The notes under the pieces: generated by a model | What the model was told of the DNA's origin: nothing | The model's database searches: none | The model's input: the letters and a program-made list of their open reading frames with translations, nothing else | Shown here: positions 8,295 to 18,407 of the stretch, piece after piece | Position numbering within the stretch: position 1 is the stretch's first letter | How the letters are laid out: every line of letters starts with the position of its first letter | Translations under genes and position numbers: made by a program | Assembly (NCBI GenBank): GCA_036675035.1 | Contig: JAKFFO010000016.1 | Span: 1 to 56,820 of the forward strand | DNA length: 56,820 nucleotides | Source: MESE01 sp036675035 | GTDB lineage: Bacteria > Pseudomonadota > Gammaproteobacteria > Burkholderiales > Burkholderiaceae_D | Reading direction: 5' to 3'

Positions 8295-11200
8295 ATGAAT
8301 AAAATCTATCGCCTGGTTTGGAGCGGGGTTCGCGGTTCCCATGTGGTTGCACCGGAAACTGCCAGGGGCCGCGGCAAGGCAAGCGGCGTTACGGGCACCG
8401 TGGCGTCAACTCTCGGGATTTTTCTTATTGGCGCCCCCGGTTTGCTTCTCGCGCAAAGTGCCACGGTTGCGGCAGGGTCCGGTAGTACTCAGGTGTATTC
8501 GGCTGGCAACGGAGCAACCGTGGTCAACATCGACAGGGCCAACAGCGCCGGCGTTTCGCATAACAAATTCACCAGCTACAACGTCGATGCCAGAGGCATG
8601 GTTCTCAACAACGGCAATACCAGTATGGCGGAGCGGCAATCGGAACTGGCCGGTCGAGTCGGCGCCAATGTCAACTTGGGCGCGCAGGCGCAAGTCATTT
8701 TGAATGAGGTCGTTGCTGCCAACCGCAGTACGCTGGCCGGCTTTACCGAAGTGCTCGGCGGCCGGGCCGACGTCATCGTCGCCAACCCCTACGGAATCAC
8801 CTGCATCGGCTGCGGTTTCATCAATACCGACCGTGCCACCATGACGACCGGCACGCCGAACTTCGGCGCCGACGGCAGCCTGGCCGGATTTACGGTCAAC
8901 CGCGGCGACATCCTGATTACCGGCACAGGCCTCAACGCCACGGCGCAACAGATACTGGATCTAGTGACGCGCTCGGTCAAGGTCGAAGGTCCGATCAGCG
9001 GGCCGGCCAATGGCACGCTGGGCATCACCACCGGGCTCAACGAGTGGAGTTACCCGGGCCGCAACGTCACCGGCAGCACCGCGGCAAGTGATGCCGCTCC
9101 GAGCTATTCGGTCGACTCGTCAGCATTGGGCGGCATGTACGCCGGACGCATCACGTTGAAAGCGACCGAAGCCGGTGTCGGCGTCCGCATGCTCGGAGAT
9201 GCCGCTGCCAGCGCCAACAACTTCACGCTCACCAGCGCAGGAAAGATCGAAATCAAATCCACACTTTCGGCTGCGGATCACGCCAGTGTCGCTACCACTT
9301 CGGCAACCGGCGCCGCGGACTTGTCGCTGGACGGCGGCAGTGTGTTCGCGAACGGCGGCGGACTTTCCCTGTCGTCTGCCGGCGACACCCGGCTTATGAA
9401 CGGCAAACTGTTTGCCGGAGCCGATTTGATGATGACGAGCGCCAGCCTCAGCGACACAGGCACTGCGGCGGATACCCGTTTTGCGAAGGGAACGAACACC
9501 GTCACGACCGCCGGCGCGGCCAGCATCAACGGAACGACGTGGGGTGCGGACGGGGCATTGAAAGGGCAGTTCGACAGCCTTCTGATCGGTGCTTCCGGCG
9601 CCACGCTTTATGCCGGTACCGCGCTGGATCTGCATGCAGGCAACGACCTTGGGCTCGGCGTGGCGACCGTCAAATCGAGGGGCGACATGGCGTTGAGCGC
9701 CGACAAGGGTGCGATCAGCACCGCTGCCGGCGCAGCGATACAGACCACTGCCGGCAACCTGGCACTGGCGGCAGGAAACGGGTTGAACAATGCGGGCACG
9801 ATGACGGCGGTTGCCGGGAGCGTCACCGGACGCGTCAACAGCTCGCTGGTCAACAGCGGCAAGCTCCAGGCAAAAGGCACGTTGGATATTGCCGATAAAG
9901 CCGGCGCCGGCAGTCAAAGCATCGTCAATTCCGGCACCTTGCTGGCAGGCGGCAACCTGATTGCGCGAGCCGACAGCATTGCCAATGAGGCCGGCGCGAC
10001 GATACAGAGCACAGGCGGAACCACTTTGAATGCGGGCAGCCTGACCAACGACGGCACCTTTATCGCATCGACATCGCCGGCGCAAGCCAGTAGCCTGGCT
10101 GTCGGGTCGATCGTCAATAACGGCACGCTGCAGTCGAATGGCAATCTCGACCTGGCGGTGACGTCATCGCTTTCCAACACGGGCACGGTGACCGTCGACA
10201 ATAGCCTGGTGATTGCCGGTAGCGGGGCGACATTCGACACGCAATCAGGCATCGTCGATGGCAATTCCGTCAGCATCAAAGTTGCCAGCCTGACGAACCA
10301 GGGTGCGTTGCAATCAGATGCCGACATGACGTTGGAAGTCATGAACGATCTGAAGAACGAAGGCACATTGCACTCCGGGACAACGTTGACCAGCAGCTCC
10401 GCCAATTTGACCAATACCGGAACGCTGCAAGCCACCCAGGGCGGCGCCATCTCGGTGAGCGGGACGCTTACCAACGACAAGGATCTGTTCCTGTCCGATA
10501 CAGCGGGCTTTAACACCACGGTAAACGCCCGGGTGCTTACCAACGCCGGCACCGGCACGATACAGTCGAAAGACGATGCCTTGTTCAATGTCGCTGCCGC
10601 GCTTGATAACGCGGGGCAGATCAGAACGGCCGGCGCGCTGACGACACGGGGCACAGGCAGCGCCTACGCGATCAGCACTGGCGGGCGGATGGAGTCCGGC
10701 GGCCTGATGGACCTGAAGGGAAAAGATGGCGGCAACGGCGTTGCGCTCACCATCGGCAGTGGCGGCGTGATACTGGGCGACAGCATGGACGTTAATGCTG
10801 CCGCTGTCACTATCGACAACGGCGGCATGATTACGACGTCCGGCAACATGATAGTGAAGGCAGCGTCGCTGACCTTTGGCGGATCGGGCTCGAAGATCGT
10901 CGCGGCCAGTTCCGGTGCCGGCAATGCGATTATCACGGTGGACGCCGATTTCACCAATCCGGGCGCCGTGCACTCCGGTCAGAACATGACGTTCAATGCG
11001 TCGTCCATTACAAATGAAGCCGACGGTGCGTTTTCGGCGCTCGATACCTTGACGGTCGATGCCACCAGCAGCAATTTTTTGAACAATGGTGCGCTGTATG
11101 CCGGGAAGAACCTGGTGGCCAAAGCAGAGCTGGAATTTACCAACAATGGCACCATCGATTCCGACGATGCGATGAGCCTCAGCGCCGACACATTCACGAA

Positions 11201-14200
11201 TGCCAGAGAGGTCAATGCGAAGGGCAATCTCACGATTGCCTCACGCATCTTCTCCAACAAGACGTCGAGCGACACCACCCGCGTCTGGGTTGTAACGTCG
11301 AGCAGTGGCCCGGAAGTGAGCGATTTGACAGCGGCACCTGATAGCGTGGAAAACTGGTACTGCTTTCCGGACAATTGCAGGAGAGAATATTTTTCCAGAA
11401 CATGGACGCAATCTCAAAAATTTGCAAACGGTGCGCCGACGCACAAGCCGCAAATCATCAGTGGCGGCACATTGACCGTCAGGGACTTTGCCCATGGTTA
11501 CAACACTGGTGGCGTTCTCTCTGGTACAGCCGGCGTCACCCTGACCGGTCTGCCCGGCGCCAACTTCGCGATGGAGTCGCTGAATCTGGAAACCAGGACA
11601 TACAAGAAAACCTGGGAGCGCTATACACAATGGGTCGGAATTCATTATGGCGCCAAGCATCATGATCGCGTGCTGCAAAATGAAAGCGGCAATTCATTGA
11701 CCCTGGCCACAAGCGCGCCCGGCACTAGTGCCGGCATTTACGGTGCCAGGATCGATGGCAATATTGGCGGCCTGCACATCAAGGGGCCTACTTACGGCCC
11801 AGCCGCCACCACACCCCAAAGCGCGGCTGGCGCGACCGGCACCTCTCCGACTAACGGAGTGGCCGGGACCCTCATAAATGGTGCCTCCGCGGTACAGTTT
11901 GCGTTTGCATCGATCACCCTGCCGACCAGTCCCAATGGTTACTTCGTCGTGGTACAACGTCCAGGGGCAAACTATTTGATCGAAACCAATCCGCTGTTCA
12001 TGGTTGGCTCCCCGTACAACGGATCGGAATACCTGGAAAGCCAGCTCACTGGCAATAATCCGGCTGAAACCTTGCGGCACCTCGGAGACGCCAGTTACGA
12101 AGCGTATTTGATCCGCCAGCAATTGATTGCGGAAGCCGGGCGCAATCTGCTGATCGCCGGGCAGAGCGAACAGGATCAGCTGGAGCGCCTGTTCGGTAAT
12201 GCCGCAACTGAAATGACGGCGGCCGGGCTGGTATATGGAACCGCATTGACGCAAGGCCAGCAAGACGCATTGACCAAGGACATCGTGTGGATGGTCACGA
12301 CCACAATCGGCAGCGAAGAAGTGCTGGTGCCGGTTGTGTATTTGTCGAAAGTCACCCGCAGTGAAATCAAAACCGGTGCGGTTATCGCCGGCAATGTGAT
12401 CGACCTGGAGCTCGGCACGTTGAGCAACACCGGCGGCACTCTTTCGGGCACAGAATCACTGACGATCACCGCCACCGGTGATATTGACAATATCAGCGGC
12501 ACCATCGAAGGCGGCGACGTCACGCTCACGTCCACCACGGGCAGCATCAACAATACGACGTTCTCGGAAGGCAATGGAGCGATTCTGCTGGACAAGGACG
12601 GCAAACCGGTCATGGAACTGGTTGCTGAGTTGGACAAATACGGCCAACGAATACCAGACCTGGATGGAACCGGAAAACCGAAACTGGATGCAAACGGACT
12701 GACCATCTACAAGATGGTGGAACAGCCAGTGTATTCGGTGCACCACACGATGATCGGCAAGGCGGCGGGTATTTCATCTACCGGAAAACTCACGCTCGAT
12801 GCGACCAAAGGCGACATCAACAACACAGGTGCGCAGATGACCGCGGGAACCGGTGCCGATCTCAAGGCCGGTGGCGATATCACGTTCAATACGATTGAAA
12901 ATGAAACCACGGAAACCAGTCACGTCGGATGGAAAAGAGAAACAACCAGGACCACCACAAAAGAACAGATTAAGTCAGGCCTGACGGTCACCAGCGGCGA
13001 TCTGGACCTCACGGCGGGTACCAACATTGTGCTGATCGGAACCGATGTCGTCGTCAAGGACGGCAATGCGGCACTGACCGCCACTACCGGCGACGTGAAA
13101 ATACTCGCCAAACAAAATTCCACCAAGACGCATACGGAGTCGGTGGAAGAGGGGCTTGGCGTCGGCGGCGGGGTATGGGGGAAAATCGAAACCGTCAGCG
13201 ACGTTTTCGATGGCACCAATATCGGATCTTCAATTACCGCGAAAGGCAGCGACGGCAAAGGCAATCTGACTCTTTCTGCGACGAACAAGGATATTACGAT
13301 CCAGGGATCGGACATCGAAGCCAGCGGCAATGGCGAAATGAGCGCGAAGAATGTCAATATTCTTGAAGGCCATGACGAACACACATCGAAAACCACCGTC
13401 ACGACGCAGGCCTTCATGAAGGTAGCCGATTCTGCACATGTTGATGCCGACAAGCGTACCGATGTGCCGCGCGAGCTTGCGGCCATCACCGACGAAGAGC
13501 GAAAACGCATGTATCTCGGAGACTTGAATACCGCGGCAGCGGCTGGCGACTTGCGCAACAATCCCGGATATGACGGCTCGGCCAACGGTCAGTTCGATCA
13601 GGTCGGCGCAAGAACAGCCGGAGGCCGATTGGGCAACAAGACTTATGATGAGGCCGCCGGCCGAACCGACCATGCGGAAGCAGGGGTAACGTTGTATCAG
13701 AAGACGATCCAGTCCGACAGCCGAACACTTAAAACCGGTGTGGGACCCAAGCTGACATTCGGCAAGAATCTGACCATCAAAGGCTCGGAAAGCATCAGGC
13801 TCGTGGGTGCGAATGTCGACGCAAAGCAGGACATTGAACTCGAATCGAAGGCGGTCAATATCATGGCCGGGGTCACTACCGACATCAGCACCTCAAGCAC
13901 GACCACGACCCAGCTCGGCCTCTACGCGAGCGGCGATGCAGCCGGAAAAGTCGGAGCCAGCACCGAATATCGGCTGCAGGGTCAGGCCATCGGATCTGCC
14001 TTCGGTCAGCAGGCGAGCGGAAGTGCATCCGGCTCGGCGAGCGGCTCGGCAAACGCGTTCGGAAAAGGTGCTGCAAACGGCGGGATTGACGTGCTTCGCC
14101 ACAGCGAGATCGCCACCACCAAGTCTACAGTTGCTAAGACCGGCTCCACTTTGACGGGAGCGAACATCAAGATCACCGGCGCCGGCGGCACTACAGCTTC

Positions 14201-17200
14201 GACCTTGGCACTGGAAGGCGCCGCCATCAATGCAAGGAATGACGTTACTCTGAAAGCGTCCGAAATCAATGTCGGTGTGGCAGAGACCAGTACGATAGAA
14301 ACTACCTCTACCAATCGATTCGCTCTGGGCCTCAACCTGAAAGTGGACGTCGATGCGGGAGTCTCGGGACGCGGCAGTGCCAGCGCCGACGCGTCGGGCG
14401 AAATAGGGCCGTTGTCTAACGGCGGAACTGCCGGCGCGAGTGCCGACGCCGGTGCCAAAGCGAATGTGAACCTCGAAGCCCGCGCCGAACTACTGCGCGG
14501 AAGGAAAACAGACAGTACCAAGACCGATACGACCAACGCTGCCAGCTTAATTCACGCGGGTGGCAACCTGACCATCGAAGCGGATGCGCTTAAAGTCACC
14601 GGGTCCGAACTTTCGGGCGACAACGGAGTGGTTCTGAAGGCCAAAGAGATGACGTTCGAAGCCGCTACGGAAACGCACGACGTCAAGGAATCTTCCACGA
14701 CATACAGCCTGGGCTTCTATGCCGACGCGAATCTCAACGTCGATGTCTCGGCGTCGGCAAATGCACGTGCAAACGCCCAGCTATTGGGCAGTAGCAAAAC
14801 TACCGGAAAACAAGGCACTGCTGAGGCAACGGCCGCGGCCGCCGTTTCGGGCACCGCAGCCGCCAGGGCATCGGCGGGCACCTACGGAACCGGCACGACC
14901 ATAACCAGAACGACCACCGACCATATTGCGAATGTGTCCGCTATCAAATCGTTGAACGGCAATGTCACCCGAACCGGCCTTGGCGACGACAGCAGCATTA
15001 CCGATGTAGGAACCACGATCAATGCTGCCGGGACGTTTGAACAGAGCGCTGCCAACATCAGGTCGAAAGCGGCGTCGAACTTCAAGGAAACAACGCTGAA
15101 TGAAGTCAAGGCGACCGTGAAGGCGGGAATATATCTGAGCGGAGACGCCCAGGCGAGGCTTGACGCCGATGCATCGATTGATCGAAATGATCCAAATGGT
15201 CGAACCGATACCAATACGAAAATCGACGCCCTGAGCGGCGACGTAGCCCCGGCGAATTACCGGCGTCCGGGAAGTCCTGATGCTTACAACGCCAAAGCGA
15301 CCGTCGCCGCCGGAATGGAAGCGAGCATCGAAGGGAGCGGCGAACAAAACGGTTATGGCTACCAAACTGCCGTTGTCTCGAAGATTACCGCCGGCAGGAT
15401 TTCCACCAAGTCAACCGGAACCACCAGTATGGAAGGTACCGCGCTGACTTCGACTGCAACGAATGGCGATGGCATCACGATCGGCGCGGGTAGCCTGGAA
15501 ATGACTGCTGCCACCGACAAGGCGACCGGCAGCAAGCGGACCCAGTCGGGCGCGGTCAAAGCATGGGGCGGCGCAGCACTGGGGAATTCGGGCGCCGCCG
15601 ATTTCGGATTGACAGGCAATATGGCGCTGACGAGCGAAACGGACAGCCACACGGTGGAGCGTGGCGGAAAGTTGGGAACTGCCGGCGGCGCCGTCAGGAT
15701 CACCACCTCCGGCGACGCAACATTTGTCGGCACGCAGATTGGAGATCCTGCGGCCAAGGCGGGGGCCGTCACGCTCGATGTCGGCGGAAATCTTGACATG
15801 AAGGCTGCCAAGGAAGAGCGCACCGACGATAGTGAAAGAACCACGGCAGCGGTCAACTTCACATCCAACCAGACTGTGTGTCAGGGCCCGGAGGCGCAGA
15901 GCCGAACCTGTCAGGGAATGTCGGTCGACCATGTGGCGGAAAAGCGGGCGACGGCGAGCTATACAGGCGCCAGCATCAATTCGGCCGGAACGCTATCCAT
16001 CAAGGTGAAAGGAGATTCGGCGGCGTTTGAAAGCACGATGCTGAATGCAGGCGAAGGCGTCGACATCGCCGGCGATGGCGATGTCAAATTCACGTCGGCG
16101 CGGGATACGCTGACGACGGAGAGAACCTCAGTCGGGGTGCGGGCCAACATGATGCAAGGCAATAACTATCCTTCAAATCCGGACTCGAACAACAATATCA
16201 CCCGGAACACCGCCGACAAGACATGGGGCAGCGTCAACGTGGGTTACAGCAAGGAGGAGCGGGCCGAAGCGGTCGTCGGCAACGTGGGATCAGCAGGCGG
16301 AAACGTCAACATCACGAGCGGCAAGGATATCTTGTTTGAAGGAACGGGGTTGAGCGCGAGCGGAGCCATCGCTGTGACCGCAACCGATGGCAGCGTCAAT
16401 TTCGATGCGGCACGGAGCACGCGAACTGCGATCGGTCTGGAGGCATCCGTTGGCGGTTCGCACAACAATATCGACACCACGGTTATCGGGCCGGCTCCCG
16501 GGCCAATCCCCGAGAACGGAGTGCCGGCGGCCAATAGCGCAAAACGAATAACCAGACTTGGAAATCAGGCAAGCGGCAAGCTGTCTTATTCGTCGACAAG
16601 CGTCGAGGAAGGCAGCACGCTAAACGCCGGACAAGACGTCACTATCGTATCGAACAAGAACTTGATACTTAAAGGCACCAATGTCTCGACAACCGGCGGC
16701 AATATATCGGTAACCAGCACGACTGGCGATGTCGTGGCGGATACCGCGAACAAGGAAAAGACCGAGTTCAGTATTGAAGGCGGACGGATCGAAATGAAGA
16801 CTGATAGTGGGCGTCAGAAAGACCCGCAGGGAAACTGGAGTGGCGAAACAACGAAAGAAGGCAATCAGGATACACGTGGATATGGTGGCAACGCTAGCGC
16901 TGGAGGCAGGGTCAGCATTACCAAGGAACATGTCGGCGCATCCTTCACTGCGAAGAACGGCAGTTTGACGATCGACTCGGCTGGCGCGGACGGAAAGACT
17001 ACCCTGGCCAATGTAAAGACTGATGTCAGGGATAAAAACGTCGACAACAATGGCGGGTTGGAGGAAAAGAAAATTGGTGATGTAGGCATCGCAATTGGCA
17101 CCAAGACAACCTGGAATGTGGGCCGGAAAAAACCGGGGCCGGCTGTACCGCAGACGACAGTTGCCCCTCATGCCGGTGGAGAAGTGGCGAATCCGCCGCC

Positions 17201-17705
17201 CTCGCCGAGGCAGTCAAGCAGCGGCAGTCAGCAGCCGGCATCGAGAAGAGGCTCAAGCGCTGGCATCCCGGTAGAGATTGAAATGACGCCGCAGCGGCCT
17301 CAGGCCACGCGGCCAGTTCCTCCGACAAATCGGCCGGCAAGCCAGGATCCAAGATTCGTCCAGGTGCCCATCGAGGGATCATCGCCAACGGCTCGCTCCA
17401 GCTCACCGCGCGCAGCGCCGCCGGTGCATAACACATTGGCGGATTCCGGTGGCGAACAGATGGGTCCGACCGTGCTGGTTCCGAACAGGGCGATTGGCAC
17501 ATCACCGGCATCAACCGGGTCTGCAAGCCCGGCCGCGCCGGCTAGCACCTGGCCGACAGTTCAAACGCCGCCGCCGGGATCGACATTCAGGAGCAGTCCG
17601 GTCGGTCTCGGGCGCGATGCACCGGCGAACACTCCTGCCGCCAGATCTAGCACGCCACCACGGCTTATGGGCCAGGATGAGCCGGAAGAAAAACAAGACA
17701 TGTAG
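8295..17705 (+). CDS. TpsA exoprotein, filamentous haemagglutinin-like adhesin
   Basis: A 3136-residue secreted protein. It begins with an extended signal peptide region (ESPR; MNKIYRLVW... and ETARGRGK), with a hydrophobic core ending about residue 55. The TPS domain follows to ~300, with SHNKFTSYNVDARGMVLNN, then NPYG and a CIGCGF Cys pair. Next comes a very long beta-helix of N-x-G-rich haemagglutinin repeats (about 330-2900). The last ~165 residues are Pro/Ser/Arg-rich. There is no VENN motif, no recognisable toxin domain and no immunity gene downstream, so it looks like an adhesin rather than a contact-dependent toxin. GGGAG at 8281-8285 supports the start. Confidence 0.93.
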   Translation: MNKIYRLVWSGVRGSHVVAPETARGRGKASGVTGTVASTLGIFLIGAPGLLLAQSATVAAGSGSTQVYSAGNGATVVNIDRANSAGVSHNKFTSYNVDARGMVLNNGNTSMAERQSELAGRVGANVNLGAQAQVILNEVVAANRSTLAGFTEVLGGRADVIVANPYGITCIGCGFINTDRATMTTGTPNFGADGSLAGFTVNRGDILITGTGLNATAQQILDLVTRSVKVEGPISGPANGTLGITTGLNEWSYPGRNVTGSTAASDAAPSYSVDSSALGGMYAGRITLKATEAGVGVRMLGDAAASANNFTLTSAGKIEIKSTLSAADHASVATTSATGAADLSLDGGSVFANGGGLSLSSAGDTRLMNGKLFAGADLMMTSASLSDTGTAADTRFAKGTNTVTTAGAASINGTTWGADGALKGQFDSLLIGASGATLYAGTALDLHAGNDLGLGVATVKSRGDMALSADKGAISTAAGAAIQTTAGNLALAAGNGLNNAGTMTAVAGSVTGRVNSSLVNSGKLQAKGTLDIADKAGAGSQSIVNSGTLLAGGNLIARADSIANEAGATIQSTGGTTLNAGSLTNDGTFIASTSPAQASSLAVGSIVNNGTLQSNGNLDLAVTSSLSNTGTVTVDNSLVIAGSGATFDTQSGIVDGNSVSIKVASLTNQGALQSDADMTLEVMNDLKNEGTLHSGTTLTSSSANLTNTGTLQATQGGAISVSGTLTNDKDLFLSDTAGFNTTVNARVLTNAGTGTIQSKDDALFNVAAALDNAGQIRTAGALTTRGTGSAYAISTGGRMESGGLMDLKGKDGGNGVALTIGSGGVILGDSMDVNAAAVTIDNGGMITTSGNMIVKAASLTFGGSGSKIVAASSGAGNAIITVDADFTNPGAVHSGQNMTFNASSITNEADGAFSALDTLTVDATSSNFLNNGALYAGKNLVAKAELEFTNNGTIDSDDAMSLSADTFTNAREVNAKGNLTIASRIFSNKTSSDTTRVWVVTSSSGPEVSDLTAAPDSVENWYCFPDNCRREYFSRTWTQSQKFANGAPTHKPQIISGGTLTVRDFAHGYNTGGVLSGTAGVTLTGLPGANFAMESLNLETRTYKKTWERYTQWVGIHYGAKHHDRVLQNESGNSLTLATSAPGTSAGIYGARIDGNIGGLHIKGPTYGPAATTPQSAAGATGTSPTNGVAGTLINGASAVQFAFASITLPTSPNGYFVVVQRPGANYLIETNPLFMVGSPYNGSEYLESQLTGNNPAETLRHLGDASYEAYLIRQQLIAEAGRNLLIAGQSEQDQLERLFGNAATEMTAAGLVYGTALTQGQQDALTKDIVWMVTTTIGSEEVLVPVVYLSKVTRSEIKTGAVIAGNVIDLELGTLSNTGGTLSGTESLTITATGDIDNISGTIEGGDVTLTSTTGSINNTTFSEGNGAILLDKDGKPVMELVAELDKYGQRIPDLDGTGKPKLDANGLTIYKMVEQPVYSVHHTMIGKAAGISSTGKLTLDATKGDINNTGAQMTAGTGADLKAGGDITFNTIENETTETSHVGWKRETTRTTTKEQIKSGLTVTSGDLDLTAGTNIVLIGTDVVVKDGNAALTATTGDVKILAKQNSTKTHTESVEEGLGVGGGVWGKIETVSDVFDGTNIGSSITAKGSDGKGNLTLSATNKDITIQGSDIEASGNGEMSAKNVNILEGHDEHTSKTTVTTQAFMKVADSAHVDADKRTDVPRELAAITDEERKRMYLGDLNTAAAAGDLRNNPGYDGSANGQFDQVGARTAGGRLGNKTYDEAAGRTDHAEAGVTLYQKTIQSDSRTLKTGVGPKLTFGKNLTIKGSESIRLVGANVDAKQDIELESKAVNIMAGVTTDISTSSTTTTQLGLYASGDAAGKVGASTEYRLQGQAIGSAFGQQASGSASGSASGSANAFGKGAANGGIDVLRHSEIATTKSTVAKTGSTLTGANIKITGAGGTTASTLALEGAAINARNDVTLKASEINVGVAETSTIETTSTNRFALGLNLKVDVDAGVSGRGSASADASGEIGPLSNGGTAGASADAGAKANVNLEARAELLRGRKTDSTKTDTTNAASLIHAGGNLTIEADALKVTGSELSGDNGVVLKAKEMTFEAATETHDVKESSTTYSLGFYADANLNVDVSASANARANAQLLGSSKTTGKQGTAEATAAAAVSGTAAARASAGTYGTGTTITRTTTDHIANVSAIKSLNGNVTRTGLGDDSSITDVGTTINAAGTFEQSAANIRSKAASNFKETTLNEVKATVKAGIYLSGDAQARLDADASIDRNDPNGRTDTNTKIDALSGDVAPANYRRPGSPDAYNAKATVAAGMEASIEGSGEQNGYGYQTAVVSKITAGRISTKSTGTTSMEGTALTSTATNGDGITIGAGSLEMTAATDKATGSKRTQSGAVKAWGGAALGNSGAADFGLTGNMALTSETDSHTVERGGKLGTAGGAVRITTSGDATFVGTQIGDPAAKAGAVTLDVGGNLDMKAAKEERTDDSERTTAAVNFTSNQTVCQGPEAQSRTCQGMSVDHVAEKRATASYTGASINSAGTLSIKVKGDSAAFESTMLNAGEGVDIAGDGDVKFTSARDTLTTERTSVGVRANMMQGNNYPSNPDSNNNITRNTADKTWGSVNVGYSKEERAEAVVGNVGSAGGNVNITSGKDILFEGTGLSASGAIAVTATDGSVNFDAARSTRTAIGLEASVGGSHNNIDTTVIGPAPGPIPENGVPAANSAKRITRLGNQASGKLSYSSTSVEEGSTLNAGQDVTIVSNKNLILKGTNVSTTGGNISVTSTTGDVVADTANKEKTEFSIEGGRIEMKTDSGRQKDPQGNWSGETTKEGNQDTRGYGGNASAGGRVSITKEHVGASFTAKNGSLTIDSAGADGKTTLANVKTDVRDKNVDNNGGLEEKKIGDVGIAIGTKTTWNVGRKKPGPAVPQTTVAPHAGGEVANPPPSPRQSSSGSQQPASRRGSSAGIPVEIEMTPQRPQATRPVPPTNRPASQDPRFVQVPIEGSSPTARSSSPRAAPPVHNTLADSGGEQMGPTVLVPNRAIGTSPASTGSASPAAPASTWPTVQTPPPGSTFRSSPVGLGRDAPANTPAARSSTPPRLMGQDEPEEKQDM

Positions 17706-17717
17706 TTCCATTTTGGT

Positions 17718-17762
17718 CCGGCATGCATTGGCCAGCACCAGTTATTCGCCAATGCATACCGG
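17718..17762. terminator. Hairpin between convergent tpsA and merR-type genes
   Basis: The fifteen-base arms (17718-17732 and 17748-17762) pair with one mismatch around a 15-base loop. It lies 13 bp after the tpsA stop and 20 bp beyond the end of the convergent regulator gene. No clear T-run follows on either side, so it may act as a bidirectional terminator or an mRNA 3' stabiliser. Confidence 0.55.
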
Positions 17763-17782
17763 CACGTCTCCGGGATTGATTC

Positions 17783-18238
17783 TCAATGGCAGCTGCCGCC
17801 ATGTACGCCCAGCTTTTTCGGCGCAGCATCGTCGGCGGAGGAAAGACCTTGCAGTATTCCGCAGTCCTTCGCGGCTCGCGCGGTATGACACAGGCTGCGC
17901 AACTCGAGTAAGTGAGCCTGCAAAGTAGTCAGTTCGGCGAGACGATCGGTCACGTGGCCGATGTGCTTGTCGAGCAGGCTGTTGACCTCATCGCACTTTT
18001 GTTCCGGTGCATCTCGAAACGCGAGCAAACGGCGGATCTCGTCGAGTGCCATATCCAGCGACCGGCAATGCCGGATAAATTGCAGCCGCTCCACATGCGC
18101 ATCGCCGTAGAGCCGGTAATTCCCGTCAGAACGGCGCGGTACCGGCAACAAGCCTTCGCGCTCGTAATAGCGAATGGTTTCAACTTGTGTGCCAGTGCGC
18201 CGAGCCAATTCACCGATCTTGAGTGCTGGATGCGACAT
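17783..18238 (-). CDS. MerR-family metal-responsive regulator, PbrR/CadR-like
   Basis: A 151-residue protein from the ATG at 18238, which has AAAGGGG upstream; the longer frame to 18280 would add an unconserved leader. A winged helix-turn-helix (KIGELARRTGTQVETIRYYEREGLL) leads into a dimerisation helix. Cys82, Cys117 and Cys126 are spaced 35 and 9 apart, as in the lead-responsive PbrR (Cys78/113/122); CysGlyIleLeuGlnGlyLeuSer after the last is also shared. The C-terminus adds His146, Cys150 and His151. It should sense Pb(II)/Cd(II)/Zn(II). No cognate efflux gene lies next to it, which is unusual. It is not CueR, which has a seven-residue Cys-Cys loop. Confidence 0.87.
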   Translation of the reverse strand: MSHPALKIGELARRTGTQVETIRYYEREGLLPVPRRSDGNYRLYGDAHVERLQFIRHCRSLDMALDEIRRLLAFRDAPEQKCDEVNSLLDKHIGHVTDRLAELTTLQAHLLELRSLCHTARAAKDCGILQGLSSADDAAPKKLGVHGGSCH

Positions 18239-18407
18239 GGAAACCCCTTTGTAATGCGCGTTTGGCGGCGATATGCGCACGCTCGAAATTTATCTTGTAA
18301 ACCTTGTCCGGTTTGATCGGAATCGATTCGTTCCTGTGAACTCCGGGTCGGCGGGAAGCATTCATTCTCCATGATTCCTGGATGGCGCTACTTTACATCG
18401 TGGTCAA

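Noticed and set aside
9120..10085. Long minus-strand frames inside the haemagglutinin gene (also at 10314, 14781 and 15411)
   Set aside because: They are antisense to a GC-rich repetitive gene with strong coding signal on the plus strand.
8295..17705. Contact-dependent inhibition (CdiA) system
   Set aside because: No VENN motif, toxin domain or immunity gene; the next gene is a convergent regulator.
17783..18238. Calling this MerR-type gene cueR, the regulator of the copper promoter
   Set aside because: Cys spacing (117 to 126) and the GILQGLS block match PbrR/CadR; CueR has a shorter Cys loop.
18299..18314. AAACC-N6-GGTTT dyad upstream of the MerR-type gene as its operator
   Set aside because: Arms are short and no 19-20 bp spaced -35/-10 pair frames it.
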